Origin: Nitrospirae bacterium YQR-1
GTDB taxonomy: Bacteria > Nitrospirota > Thermodesulfovibrionia > Thermodesulfovibrionales > Magnetobacteriaceae
DNA: 50,097 bases
NCBI GenBank assembly: GCA_039908095.1
Contig: JAMOBJ010000028.1
Span: 1-50,097, forward strand
Direction of reading: 5' to 3'
Notes under the pieces: model-generated
Database searches by the model: none
The model's input: only the letters and a program-made list of their open reading frames with translations
Told to the model about the DNA's origin: nothing
Program-made: the position numbers and the translations under genes
In this document: positions 27,311 through 34,421 of the stretch, piece by piece
Position numbering within the stretch: position 1 is the first letter of the stretch
How the letters are laid out: each line of letters begins with the position of its first letter

Positions 27311-27868
27311 TCATCTGTTTAAGGGAAATGCCCCTGCTACATGTTTTAAAGACATTACTTCCATGGATAACTCAAATTTGTTCTGGCCGCTAAAAGACTT
27401 TTTCAACTTAAAAGATTTTATGATTATCCCGGTTCCATACCCCCTGAGCGCATATAAAACGTTTACAGTTTCATTAAGTGATAAGTCCGCAAGCTTAAGT
27501 TCAGCCGATTCAGATACATACTCACCACGAGCTGTACTACCTGCCGATTTGATTGAAGAAAGCCTGTCTTTAAGGTTTAACTCACTAAGCATATCCTCAA
27601 TTTGCTTAAGCACACCGTATGAGTCAATACCTTTTGACAAGTCACCTCGCTTGTTAAGCTCACCTCTTTTGTACTCTTTTGCCAAAGTGATGAAATGATT
27701 GTAATTTGACAGTGATTCACTGAGTTTCCTGGTTTTTGATTTTAAAGCGGGCAGGGTAATAATCATAGCTATGGCTAAAGCCAGAGCAGTTAGAAGCATC
27801 TGAGCGGGTCTTTTTTTTAATAAATCCCGCAGGTGTGTTAGTTTTAGCATGGAAGAATTAATTGTCAT
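27311..27868 (-). CDS. gspM: Type II secretion system protein GspM-like
   Basis: A 185-residue protein with a short basic cytoplasmic part, one membrane helix (MLLTALALAIAMIITLPAL), a coiled segment and a small periplasmic domain with a ferredoxin-like pattern. Sequence conservation in GspM is low, so the call rests on topology and on the position between gspL (4-bp overlap) and gspN. GspM forms the inner-membrane platform with GspL. Confidence 0.75.
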   Translation of the reverse strand: MTINSSMLKLTHLRDLLKKRPAQMLLTALALAIAMIITLPALKSKTRKLSESLSNYNHFITLAKEYKRGELNKRGDLSKGIDSYGVLKQIEDMLSELNLKDRLSSIKSAGSTARGEYVSESAELKLADLSLNETVNVLYALRGYGTGIIIKSFKLKKSFSGQNKFELSMEVMSLKHVAGAFPLNR

Positions 27869-28971
27869 TTGGGAGATACCCCTGTATTGTTTATGGAAAT
27901 TACGAATTTGACCTTTGAGTCAATCCCCTGTTTAGACTCAATAAGTTTAACATGCGATACCTCCTGTCTTAGTGCCTCCGTGTAAGCATTTAATGAAGCA
28001 AGACTCTCCGCCTCACCCCTAAAAACAGCCCTGCCGCCCTCCATCTCCACCTCTGTTAAGATAACATTTCCTGAGGGGGGGTGTGATGTTATAAGGAGCA
28101 TATCAAGTGGTGAGACAGAATCAGTTATTTCCATTGTATCCTGCAACTGTTTAACCTTACCCTGCAACTGGGCATATGGATCAACCACCTTTTTTTCATC
28201 TTTAAACATTTCCCTATAAGTGCCGTCCATCAGAGATTGAACCATTTTTATGCGCTTATTGATAAGTTGAATTTTGACGCTTGAGTAAATTAACGCTAAA
28301 AGAACAGACATTAAAAGAAGCGTAACCCCAAGGTTCAACAATCTTTTAGATGACCCTGATATGGTTGCAGGCTTAAACTCATCACGGCAGAAGTTAATAG
28401 CGGGAGATTTAAACTGAGTTAACAAAAGCTTAGCCATAGCGCCCTCGTCAATGTCCAGAGGTTCGGTAAGCATTTCGGGAGTTTGAAAGCCGCTCTCTTT
28501 CAGGACATAATCAACAGTAGCTGAGGTAATCACGCAAGGGGTAATATTAAGAGCTTTAAGGGTTTCAATTAAATTTTTAAGCCGTTGTTTTTCCACATAG
28601 ATACAAAGGGCTTTGAATCGTTTACCGGGGGTTTCACTCTTGCCGGTAATTATATAGTCATACATGTATGAGCCGGATTTGCCAAGCACCATTGCATCCA
28701 TAGTGTAGGGCAGGGTGGGCAGCACCTTGTCTCTGTCGGAAAAGGGTAATTCTATCAACCGGAAATGGAAAAAATCTATTGGAAGTGAAAGCACAGTCTT
28801 ACCTGAGGCACAGACATCCGTTATTTTTGGTGTACTGTTTAGATCAATTCTTTTGGTGTTGATTAATGCATATCCAGGAGGTGTTTTTCTGTAAAAGTAA
28901 AGCTCCGCCTCATGGTTAATAACCCTGATGGCGATGTGGAAAGCCTTCTTTTGAAAATCATAAAGTTCCAT
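27865..28971 (-). CDS. gspL: Type II secretion system protein GspL-like
   Basis: A 368-residue protein with a cytoplasmic actin-like half (LSLPIDFFHFRLIELPF; TLPYTMDAMV), one membrane helix near residues 208-228 and a periplasmic domain with the late segment EMEGGRAVFRGEAESLASLNAY. This is the GspL layout that links the GspE ATPase to the platform. Its ATG shares one base with the gspK stop and its end overlaps gspM by 4 bp, indicating tight coupling. Confidence 0.85.
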   Translation of the reverse strand: MELYDFQKKAFHIAIRVINHEAELYFYRKTPPGYALINTKRIDLNSTPKITDVCASGKTVLSLPIDFFHFRLIELPFSDRDKVLPTLPYTMDAMVLGKSGSYMYDYIITGKSETPGKRFKALCIYVEKQRLKNLIETLKALNITPCVITSATVDYVLKESGFQTPEMLTEPLDIDEGAMAKLLLTQFKSPAINFCRDEFKPATISGSSKRLLNLGVTLLLMSVLLALIYSSVKIQLINKRIKMVQSLMDGTYREMFKDEKKVVDPYAQLQGKVKQLQDTMEITDSVSPLDMLLITSHPPSGNVILTEVEMEGGRAVFRGEAESLASLNAYTEALRQEVSHVKLIESKQGIDSKVKFVISINNTGVSPK

Positions 28972-29882
28972 TAAAACTCCTTCCAGTATTTTACCTGTTC
29001 TGATGTTCCGGTATAAAGAGTGGCGCAGTGGATTTCTCTTTGGATACCCCTGAGTACCGCTACAGAGGTAATTAAAAAAGCGCTGCTTTTTACAGTAATT
29101 TTTCCCATGATTTTAGCACCCTTATCACTCATGGTAGCTACACTTTGAATATCGGATGTGGCTTTAAACGGAGTTGTTTTTTCCCTGTATTCAATTATTT
29201 TTTTAGCCGTTGAGCTGGTGATTTCCTCATCAAGGGCAATCAATACCTCCTTAGATGCTGTGTTTATATTTATCAATCCGTCGCCGTAAACTGTTACATA
29301 CCGAAGGAGTTTTTTGTAATCGTACGCTGATATCTGAGGAATGTTTAAAAGCTCGTCAACACTGTAGAAGTAGTTGTTTTTGGGTTGAGTATTTGAATTT
29401 GGCTGTCCCTCTGATGTGGAAATTCTTTCTGTGCCGTCTTTGTCTATCCAGTCGGCGATATAGAGAGCAATGTTTTCGTTTAGGTTAACGGCCTTAAGGA
29501 GTCTCTTAAAAGTACTCAGTGCCTTATCGTTGGTAGTTCCGTTTTCATTTATAATTGTGTTTATATTAAACTTAGAGTTTTCATCGAAGATGGAAATGAT
29601 GAGGGCCTCGCCGGAACTGCCGGATATTTTTGCTACAGGTATTACATATGATGCGTAGGTGGTGTATTTGTTGGATGAAAGGTAGTCTTTTATGTAACCG
29701 CCGGCCAGATTTATACCTGAATCTGCAATAAGGGAAAGATTTTGGCCGTCTTTGAAATTATATAAAACATTTGTTTTTACAAAAACTCCGTAAGCAAACT
29801 CCACAAGTATGGCAACAAATAGAGCGGTAATCAAAAGAGTTATAATGAGAACAGAGCCTGACTTGTTTCTATTTAAGTTCAT
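28971..29882 (-). CDS. gspK: Type II secretion minor pseudopilin GspK
   Basis: A 303-residue protein with a prepilin-like N-terminus (NKSGSVLIITLLITALF), lacking the glutamate at position 5 as is usual for GspK, and a large helical domain. Characteristic parts are FDENSKFNINTIIN, ADWIDKDGTERIS and the helix-hairpin-helix-like DGLININTASKEVLIAL. GspK caps the pseudopilus tip with GspI and GspJ. It lies 8 bp after gspJ. Confidence 0.88.
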   Translation of the reverse strand: MNLNRNKSGSVLIITLLITALFVAILVEFAYGVFVKTNVLYNFKDGQNLSLIADSGINLAGGYIKDYLSSNKYTTYASYVIPVAKISGSSGEALIISIFDENSKFNINTIINENGTTNDKALSTFKRLLKAVNLNENIALYIADWIDKDGTERISTSEGQPNSNTQPKNNYFYSVDELLNIPQISAYDYKKLLRYVTVYGDGLININTASKEVLIALDEEITSSTAKKIIEYREKTTPFKATSDIQSVATMSDKGAKIMGKITVKSSAFLITSVAVLRGIQREIHCATLYTGTSEQVKYWKEF

Positions 29883-29890
29883 TGTTTAAC

Positions 29891-30472
29891 CTACACTTGG
29901 GTTTTTATTTTAGGGTAGATAGTTGTCTTTAAAGTAAAAAGTTTATTTTTCAATAAGACCCCGATATTAACAGTGACTACATCCGGCATTTTGCCGGTAA
30001 TTTTAGAATCCCAGGACTTAACTTCCGTCTTATCTCCGGTAAGCACAACGGTAAAATCCGTTATATTTGTGACAGCCTCAAACTCAACAGCTTTTGCAGT
30101 GGTGGATGAGGGCGATATGGTTTTCATTAAAGAAAATTTCTCTCCGTCTCTCTTAACGTAGTAAGCAACTTCTTTGTAACCGCTGCCTGCCCCGCCAAAA
30201 GTCGTAAAATGAATTGCTGAGGCCTGTCTTCCCAGCTCGTCTCTGTCTATGACTTTAAACCGCACGGATGTATCCTTGGAGCTGAGAAATGATGATTCTA
30301 TCTCTTTTCTCATAGATTCAAAAACATCCCTTGCCTCCGCAATTTCCGTCATATAGCGTTCTGACTCCGTTAGGGCCTTCTCTGAGAGAAAGAATGTTTT
30401 ATACAGAGCAGCCATTAAAATCGTTGAAAGCAGCAGGGCAACAATGATTTCAAGGAGAGTGAATCCTCTCAT
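29891..30472 (-). CDS. gspJ: Type II secretion minor pseudopilin GspJ
   Basis: A 193-residue prepilin-type protein: class III leader MRG followed by FTLLEIIVALLLSTILMAAL, with the glutamate at position 5 of the mature protein. The globular part contains the pseudopilin pattern ARDVFESMRKEIESS and IHFTTFGGAG. The start overlaps the gspI end by 4 bp. With GspI and GspK it would form the pseudopilus tip. Confidence 0.87.
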   Translation of the reverse strand: MRGFTLLEIIVALLLSTILMAALYKTFFLSEKALTESERYMTEIAEARDVFESMRKEIESSFLSSKDTSVRFKVIDRDELGRQASAIHFTTFGGAGSGYKEVAYYVKRDGEKFSLMKTISPSSTTAKAVEFEAVTNITDFTVVLTGDKTEVKSWDSKITGKMPDVVTVNIGVLLKNKLFTLKTTIYPKIKTQV

Positions 30473-30786
30473 GAGGTTTTATACAAATACCGCACAGTGA
30501 CTGATTCCTTTTTATTATAAACAGTTAACTCCATGACAGCTACACCGCTTAAGGAGGACATCGTGCTGCTGAGGCTATAGCTATATGATTCGTAAGGGGG
30601 AGCAAACCGGCCCTTCTCTTCAATTACATTTAACTCCCTGAGTTTTACAATTCTCTCCTTAGCCAGCATCGTAGCCGTGGTTACAGTCTCATGTCTTTCA
30701 GATATGGACAGATTGTAGTTAACCGAATAAACGGCGGTAAGCAGAAGTCCTGTCGCTATAGAGAGAGATATAAGTACTTCAAGCAA
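30469..30786 (-). CDS. gspI: Type II secretion minor pseudopilin GspI (start unresolved)
   Basis: The frame encodes a class III prepilin signal, but the only standard in-frame start, TTG at 30786, lies inside it. Upstream codons read R-S-R-Q-S-G-F-T before LLEVLIS, so the real leader must start earlier. Between that point and the in-frame TAG near 30870 there is no ATG, GTG or TTG; only a CTG at 30846 is available. An AAGGAGGTGG sequence near 30807-30820 looks like a binding site with no in-frame start after it. Either a rare start or a one-base error is likely. The mature part ends YNKKESVTVRYLYKTS. Confidence 0.75.
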   Translation of the reverse strand: MLEVLISLSIATGLLLTAVYSVNYNLSISERHETVTTATMLAKERIVKLRELNVIEEKGRFAPPYESYSYSLSSTMSSLSGVAVMELTVYNKKESVTVRYLYKTS

Positions 30787-30888
30787 AGTAAAACCGCTTT
30801 GCCGGCTCCTCCACCTCCTTAAAAAAAACTGATCTTTAACTCCCAGGGTTAACCTGCCTGTTGTTATTAACTAACTATTATTGTGCTT

Positions 30889-31203
30889 TTAGCACTGGAT
30901 ATCAAGTTTGCTCACATAGTCGGTATATTGTATCAGTAGTTCCTTGATTTTTCCTGAGTCCTTAAGGTTTGCTGCTGTCTCTATAGCCTGTCCCAGGTTT
31001 TTAAGGTCTTCAAGTCCAATGCCGTCAGATGATTTTTTAATCATACCGCCGAGCATTTTTATTGATGGATAATCACCCTGCTTTACACAGTCCTCCATCT
31101 CCTTAACATCTTTTTGCCTGCTGCTTAAAAACTTTGGGATTCTATCCTTATGTTTAGGATCAACCGTGACAACTATCTTTTTGTCATTCTTGCTGTCTTC
31201 CAT
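30889..31203 (-). CDS. HPt-like domain protein lacking the phospho-histidine
   Basis: A 104-residue single-domain helical protein. It follows the HPt pattern VDP..KDRIPKFLSSRQKDV, then GDYPSIKMLGGMIKKSSDGIG, LGQAIETAA and a C-terminal helix ending DYVSKLDIQ. In active relatives the middle motif is LGH-x-(M/I)-KG-(S/T)-G; here position 53 is glycine, so the phosphorylatable histidine is missing. It cannot relay phosphate as a normal HPt and may instead be a binding or decoy domain. An AAGGAG site lies rather far (13 bases) from the ATG. It precedes gspI on the same strand. Confidence 0.72.
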   Translation of the reverse strand: MEDSKNDKKIVVTVDPKHKDRIPKFLSSRQKDVKEMEDCVKQGDYPSIKMLGGMIKKSSDGIGLEDLKNLGQAIETAANLKDSGKIKELLIQYTDYVSKLDIQC

Positions 31204-31414
31204 AGATAAATTTTAACTCCTTATATATTTATTTATGCCCCCTCTCTGAATATTATTTATTATACATGATATTTTTAATTTAAACAATACGTTTAACAAA
31301 TTTCTGAAATTGCCTTTGTAGTTATTTCCACTTAAAGTTGGTTTTGACAAAGGGGTCAACTGTACTCCTCTAATCTGATTTGCCGTGTTTAATGTATTAT
31401 CTTTTTTTAATGTA

Positions 31415-31714
31415 TTATCTTTTAAAAACACTGAAGAGTTTATCAAATCTGGGTTTTTCAAGAGTCGAAATAGTTTCAAGCTCTCCTGCGTCTAACCATA
31501 TTCCGTCGCACTCGGAACATTTATCAATTTTTATATTTTTGTAGTCAATCTCAATAAGCTCCATACCACACTTTGGGCATCTCATGTAGTGTAGTTCTTT
31601 CATCCTGTTTTTTTCTTCTGCTTTAAGTTTTTTGTGTTTTTCTTCCTCAATTTCCTTTCTTCTTTGAAATTCCATTCTTGCTACATATTCATCTTCGAAT
31701 TTGCTCGGTTTCAT
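31415..31714 (-). CDS. TFIIB-type zinc-ribbon protein
   Basis: A 99-residue cytosolic protein: a highly charged helical N-terminal half (REEE/K-rich) followed by a zinc ribbon with MRCPKCGMELIEID and CSECDGIWLDAGEL, giving four cysteine ligands. This is the zf-TFIIB-like family of small bacterial proteins, whose function is unknown. The ATG at 31714 has AAGGAGG eight bases upstream; a GTG at 31720 is too close to that site. A 15-16-bp tandem duplication (ATGTATTATCTTTT) follows the gene around 31390-31425. Confidence 0.85.
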   Translation of the reverse strand: MKPSKFEDEYVARMEFQRRKEIEEEKHKKLKAEEKNRMKELHYMRCPKCGMELIEIDYKNIKIDKCSECDGIWLDAGELETISTLEKPRFDKLFSVFKR

Positions 31715-31785
31715 TTGCACTGCCTCCTTATTCCAAAAACTAATTGTGCTTAGAAATATAAAGTTCCTCTGTCTGCCGAGGTATT

Positions 31786-31872
31786 ATACCAGGTTGCAGT
31801 CTAAAGAGTAAGAGGCGTCAAGGAGCTTTCGACGCAGCCGACAAAGTTAATCGAGTTAATGCAACTTGGTAT
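31786..31872. mobile_element. Palindromic repeat family, compact copy C
   Basis: An 87-bp unit with inverted termini ATACCAGGTTGCA and TGCAACTTGGTAT (12 of 13 positions pair). Internal blocks GTCAAGGAGCTTTCGA and ACAAAGTTAATCGA match copy A. It has no nested hairpin, so it probably shows the basic form of the family. A short inner stem GCGTC..GACGC surrounds the centre. It lies upstream of the zinc-ribbon gene. Confidence 0.72.
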
Positions 31873-31958
31873 TAGCTCTCTCTGCACTACAGAAATAATA
31901 TTAAGCCAGCTCAGATAGGTTTGTCAATTCATCATCACCTCGGTAAATTGTAATTATC

Positions 31959-32042
31959 TTAAAGTGGTAATGTTGCTATAAATGAGCTACCCACACCTGT
32001 CTCACTTTCCACACATAGTGTGCCGCCATGTGCTTTTATAAT
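31959..32042 (-). pseudogene. Relic of a histidine kinase C-terminus
   Basis: Minus-strand translation of these bases gives IIKAHGGTLCVESETGVGSS then FIATLPL and a stop. This is the classic end of a HATPase_c domain (alpha-helix after the G2 box, then beta strands). Everything upstream is gone: a stop lies just before it and the region continues into unrelated AT-rich sequence. It is the remaining tip of a deleted sensor kinase gene. Confidence 0.7.
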
Positions 32043-32124
32043 AGTTTATCTTTTAACCTTTTTTATACTAAAATACAATTAATCTCAATTGAATTAAACA
32101 GAAATAAATATGAGGAGTACTTTT

Positions 32125-32175
32125 ATGAAAGAACCGCAGAGGTGGAACAGTTTCAGAGGTATTAACTATGATTGA
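32125..32175 (+). CDS. Possible 16-codon leader peptide
   Basis: MKEPQRWNSFRGINYD is encoded from an ATG with an excellent GAGGAG site seven bases upstream, and its stop overlaps the start of the gene at 32168. This arrangement could couple translation of the downstream gene. It may also be a relic of a longer N-terminus joined by a lost frame. No attenuator hairpin is obvious. Confidence 0.3.
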   Translation: MKEPQRWNSFRGINYD

Positions 32176-32629
32176 TGACAGCTATTTTATAAACATTGAT
32201 ACGGAACTCTGCGATGCTTTGAAGAAGGAAGCTCTGCTGGCCTATTTTGGTTTTACATTTACCACAGTGTTGAAAACCCAAATGTCAGGCCTTGTAAAGA
32301 TATCCAAACCGAGGGTGGATGAGTCTGAATCTACGTATTTTTCGCTGTTTTTTATAATGGATACGCCGGATGAGGCACACAAAGCTCATGCTGAGAGATT
32401 TATTAAAGAAACCAAATGGAATGATTTGGCAAAATTTGTCCCCGGTGTTGAAACCGTTCTGCAGGTGCCTTTTATAAACATAAAAAGTGAATATTTCTTG
32501 TCTGAAATTGCTCTCTATGTTGCACTTCCCGTCATGGCACTCAGGAGTTTTATCTGTGATAAACTCTTTAACTCAATTGTAAAGATTACAGGTATTAAGG
32601 CCGGAGATATCGTATTCTGGGAAGATTGA
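32168..32629 (+). CDS. Conserved-looking hypothetical cytosolic protein
   Basis: A 153-residue protein without a signal peptide; I do not recognise it. It has a hydrophobic centre (EIALYVALPVMALRSFICDKL) too polar to be a clear membrane helix, and ends GIKAGDIVFWED. The ATG is preceded by AGAGG eight bases upstream and overlaps a short leader frame. It is followed 65 bp later by the first GT-C-like gene. Coding character (codon pattern and a good start) supports it being real. Confidence 0.6.
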   Translation: MIDDSYFINIDTELCDALKKEALLAYFGFTFTTVLKTQMSGLVKISKPRVDESESTYFSLFFIMDTPDEAHKAHAERFIKETKWNDLAKFVPGVETVLQVPFINIKSEYFLSEIALYVALPVMALRSFICDKLFNSIVKITGIKAGDIVFWED

Positions 32630-32694
32630 AAAAAAATTGAACAATAAACCGAATAGAAATCAACAACCAATGTTTAATCATATAAGAGGATTGT

Positions 32695-34368
32695 TTGGTC
32701 TTTAGTAACAGCCGTCTTAAAGATACACTACTGGCTGCCGTCGCAATATTTTGCTTATTCATATTTTTTAATATAATTAAATATCACTTCAATGTAATCT
32801 CTTATCCGTACCAAATTGAACAGGAAGAGATAGGAATGGTTGTATCAACCGATCTTTTAATGAAAGGAATAAATCCATACCGCTTTGAAAATCAGCCGAT
32901 GTATATAAATCAATACGGCATTGGGTATAACTTATTTGTAATACCAATCTATAAGATAATAAGTGCAGTTAACTCCCAACACAAGGGCAATCACATGCTC
33001 TCACACAGGGTTGCATCCGCTGTTGCCATCTTTTTTTCTCTGGCTTTAGTTGCTTTTATCATGTATTCCCTGAAAATTAATATTTTTCTGATTTGCATGG
33101 CAATCCTGCTTCAATACACAGCGTTATGTTATTACTCACCTGTTATTGCAAAACCGGACAGTTTGGGATTATTCCTGTATTTGCTGAGTTTATTTATACC
33201 GTGGAGATTCAGATACTCATTCTATAGCGTCGCCACAGGTATTATCATAGCAATTGTGGCTTTTTATACGAAAGTGTATTTTGTTTCAGGAATATTGATT
33301 ATAATATCCTATATTTTTTTCTTTATTTCAAAGTCAAAAGGTGTTAAGTATTTTTTTGTCTTTAGCATTGTTTTTATTTTAGCCGCAATTGTAATGAATT
33401 ATTTATTTGAAGCCTATTTCTACGATGTGGTATTTCTCCAGTATAATTACAATCGTTTTATCATATCTCCGTTGCTTAAAAAAACTTTATTATTTGCTTC
33501 ATGGAACATCGGCCTGATGATTTATTTATCGTTATCAGCGATTATTGCATTATATAACTACGTCAATGATGTGTATTCTAAAACCATAGATAAACCCCGT
33601 ATCTCTTCACTCCTTAAAAAATTAAGCATAAATATTTCAGATATGGATAAGCCTTTCTTTAAAGAGGAAGCGATTAGTGTATTTTCCTGGGGAGCAGTCC
33701 TTATGGTTTGTTTGTTAGAGGCAAGGCTTGGGATTCAGATGACATACTATTTCGGGCTTTTTATGCCTCTTTTACTTATCTCTGCTTTAAAACCAAAACA
33801 AGGTTTTTTTAAACTGACATATGTACTGGCTGCATTGCTGACAATAAACATATACACAGTCTATTCGTATGCTTTTTATCTGAAAATTGTGCCACCGGAC
33901 TATTTTTTCCGGATGGATCCATCAGGCAGATTTAACAGTAAAATCGGCGTAAACCCTGCTGAACTTGAAAAACTCGTTGCTCTTAGTAATAATGCTCTGG
34001 TATCAAGACTATTTTCCATCATGGCTCTGAACAACGGCAAGACTGTGTATGATACCAGCCATAATAATTACATGCATGACTTAACACCTGTAAATGCTTT
34101 CGTTAAATATTTTTTTCCAAAAGACTTTACAGAGTTAAATGAAACGTTTATAAAAGATGTTAATGACAAAATAAGAAATAAGCATTTTGACTTACTTATA
34201 TTAACTATGAATACAAAAAAAGGAGATGGTAAATTTTTCCCTGACCCGTGGTTTTTAGTTGATAACACATTGTTTGACAATTATAGAATTTATAATAATA
34301 CATATTACTATTTTGTGCCGGCTTTGCTGGATACCGTGCCTTTTATAATTCTTATACCAAAGGAGTGA
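32695..34368 (+). CDS. Polytopic membrane protein, GT-C glycosyltransferase-like (copy 1)
   Basis: A 557-residue protein with about ten hydrophobic helices and a hydrophilic C-terminal domain. The first periplasmic loop carries EQEEIGMVVSTDLLMKG and INPYRFENQP; acidic residues in this loop are where GT-C enzymes place the catalytic acid, so a lipid-linked sugar transferase (ArnT/PMT-like) is likely but not proven. The TTG start has an AAGAGGA site. A close paralogue follows directly at 34422. The downstream aminotransferase and oxidoreductase fit a sugar-modification locus. Confidence 0.7.
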   Translation: MVFSNSRLKDTLLAAVAIFCLFIFFNIIKYHFNVISYPYQIEQEEIGMVVSTDLLMKGINPYRFENQPMYINQYGIGYNLFVIPIYKIISAVNSQHKGNHMLSHRVASAVAIFFSLALVAFIMYSLKINIFLICMAILLQYTALCYYSPVIAKPDSLGLFLYLLSLFIPWRFRYSFYSVATGIIIAIVAFYTKVYFVSGILIIISYIFFFISKSKGVKYFFVFSIVFILAAIVMNYLFEAYFYDVVFLQYNYNRFIISPLLKKTLLFASWNIGLMIYLSLSAIIALYNYVNDVYSKTIDKPRISSLLKKLSINISDMDKPFFKEEAISVFSWGAVLMVCLLEARLGIQMTYYFGLFMPLLLISALKPKQGFFKLTYVLAALLTINIYTVYSYAFYLKIVPPDYFFRMDPSGRFNSKIGVNPAELEKLVALSNNALVSRLFSIMALNNGKTVYDTSHNNYMHDLTPVNAFVKYFFPKDFTELNETFIKDVNDKIRNKHFDLLILTMNTKKGDGKFFPDPWFLVDNTLFDNYRIYNNTYYYFVPALLDTVPFIILIPKE

Positions 34369-34421
34369 AACACCACCGCCGTTTATGAGGTGAGACATTA
34401 TGGTTATTAAAGGTGAGAAAT

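Noticed and set aside
31213..31479. Minus-strand frame of 88 codons next to the zinc-ribbon gene
   Set aside because: It overlaps the end of the zinc-ribbon gene, contains a tandem duplication and has no recognisable domain or good start.
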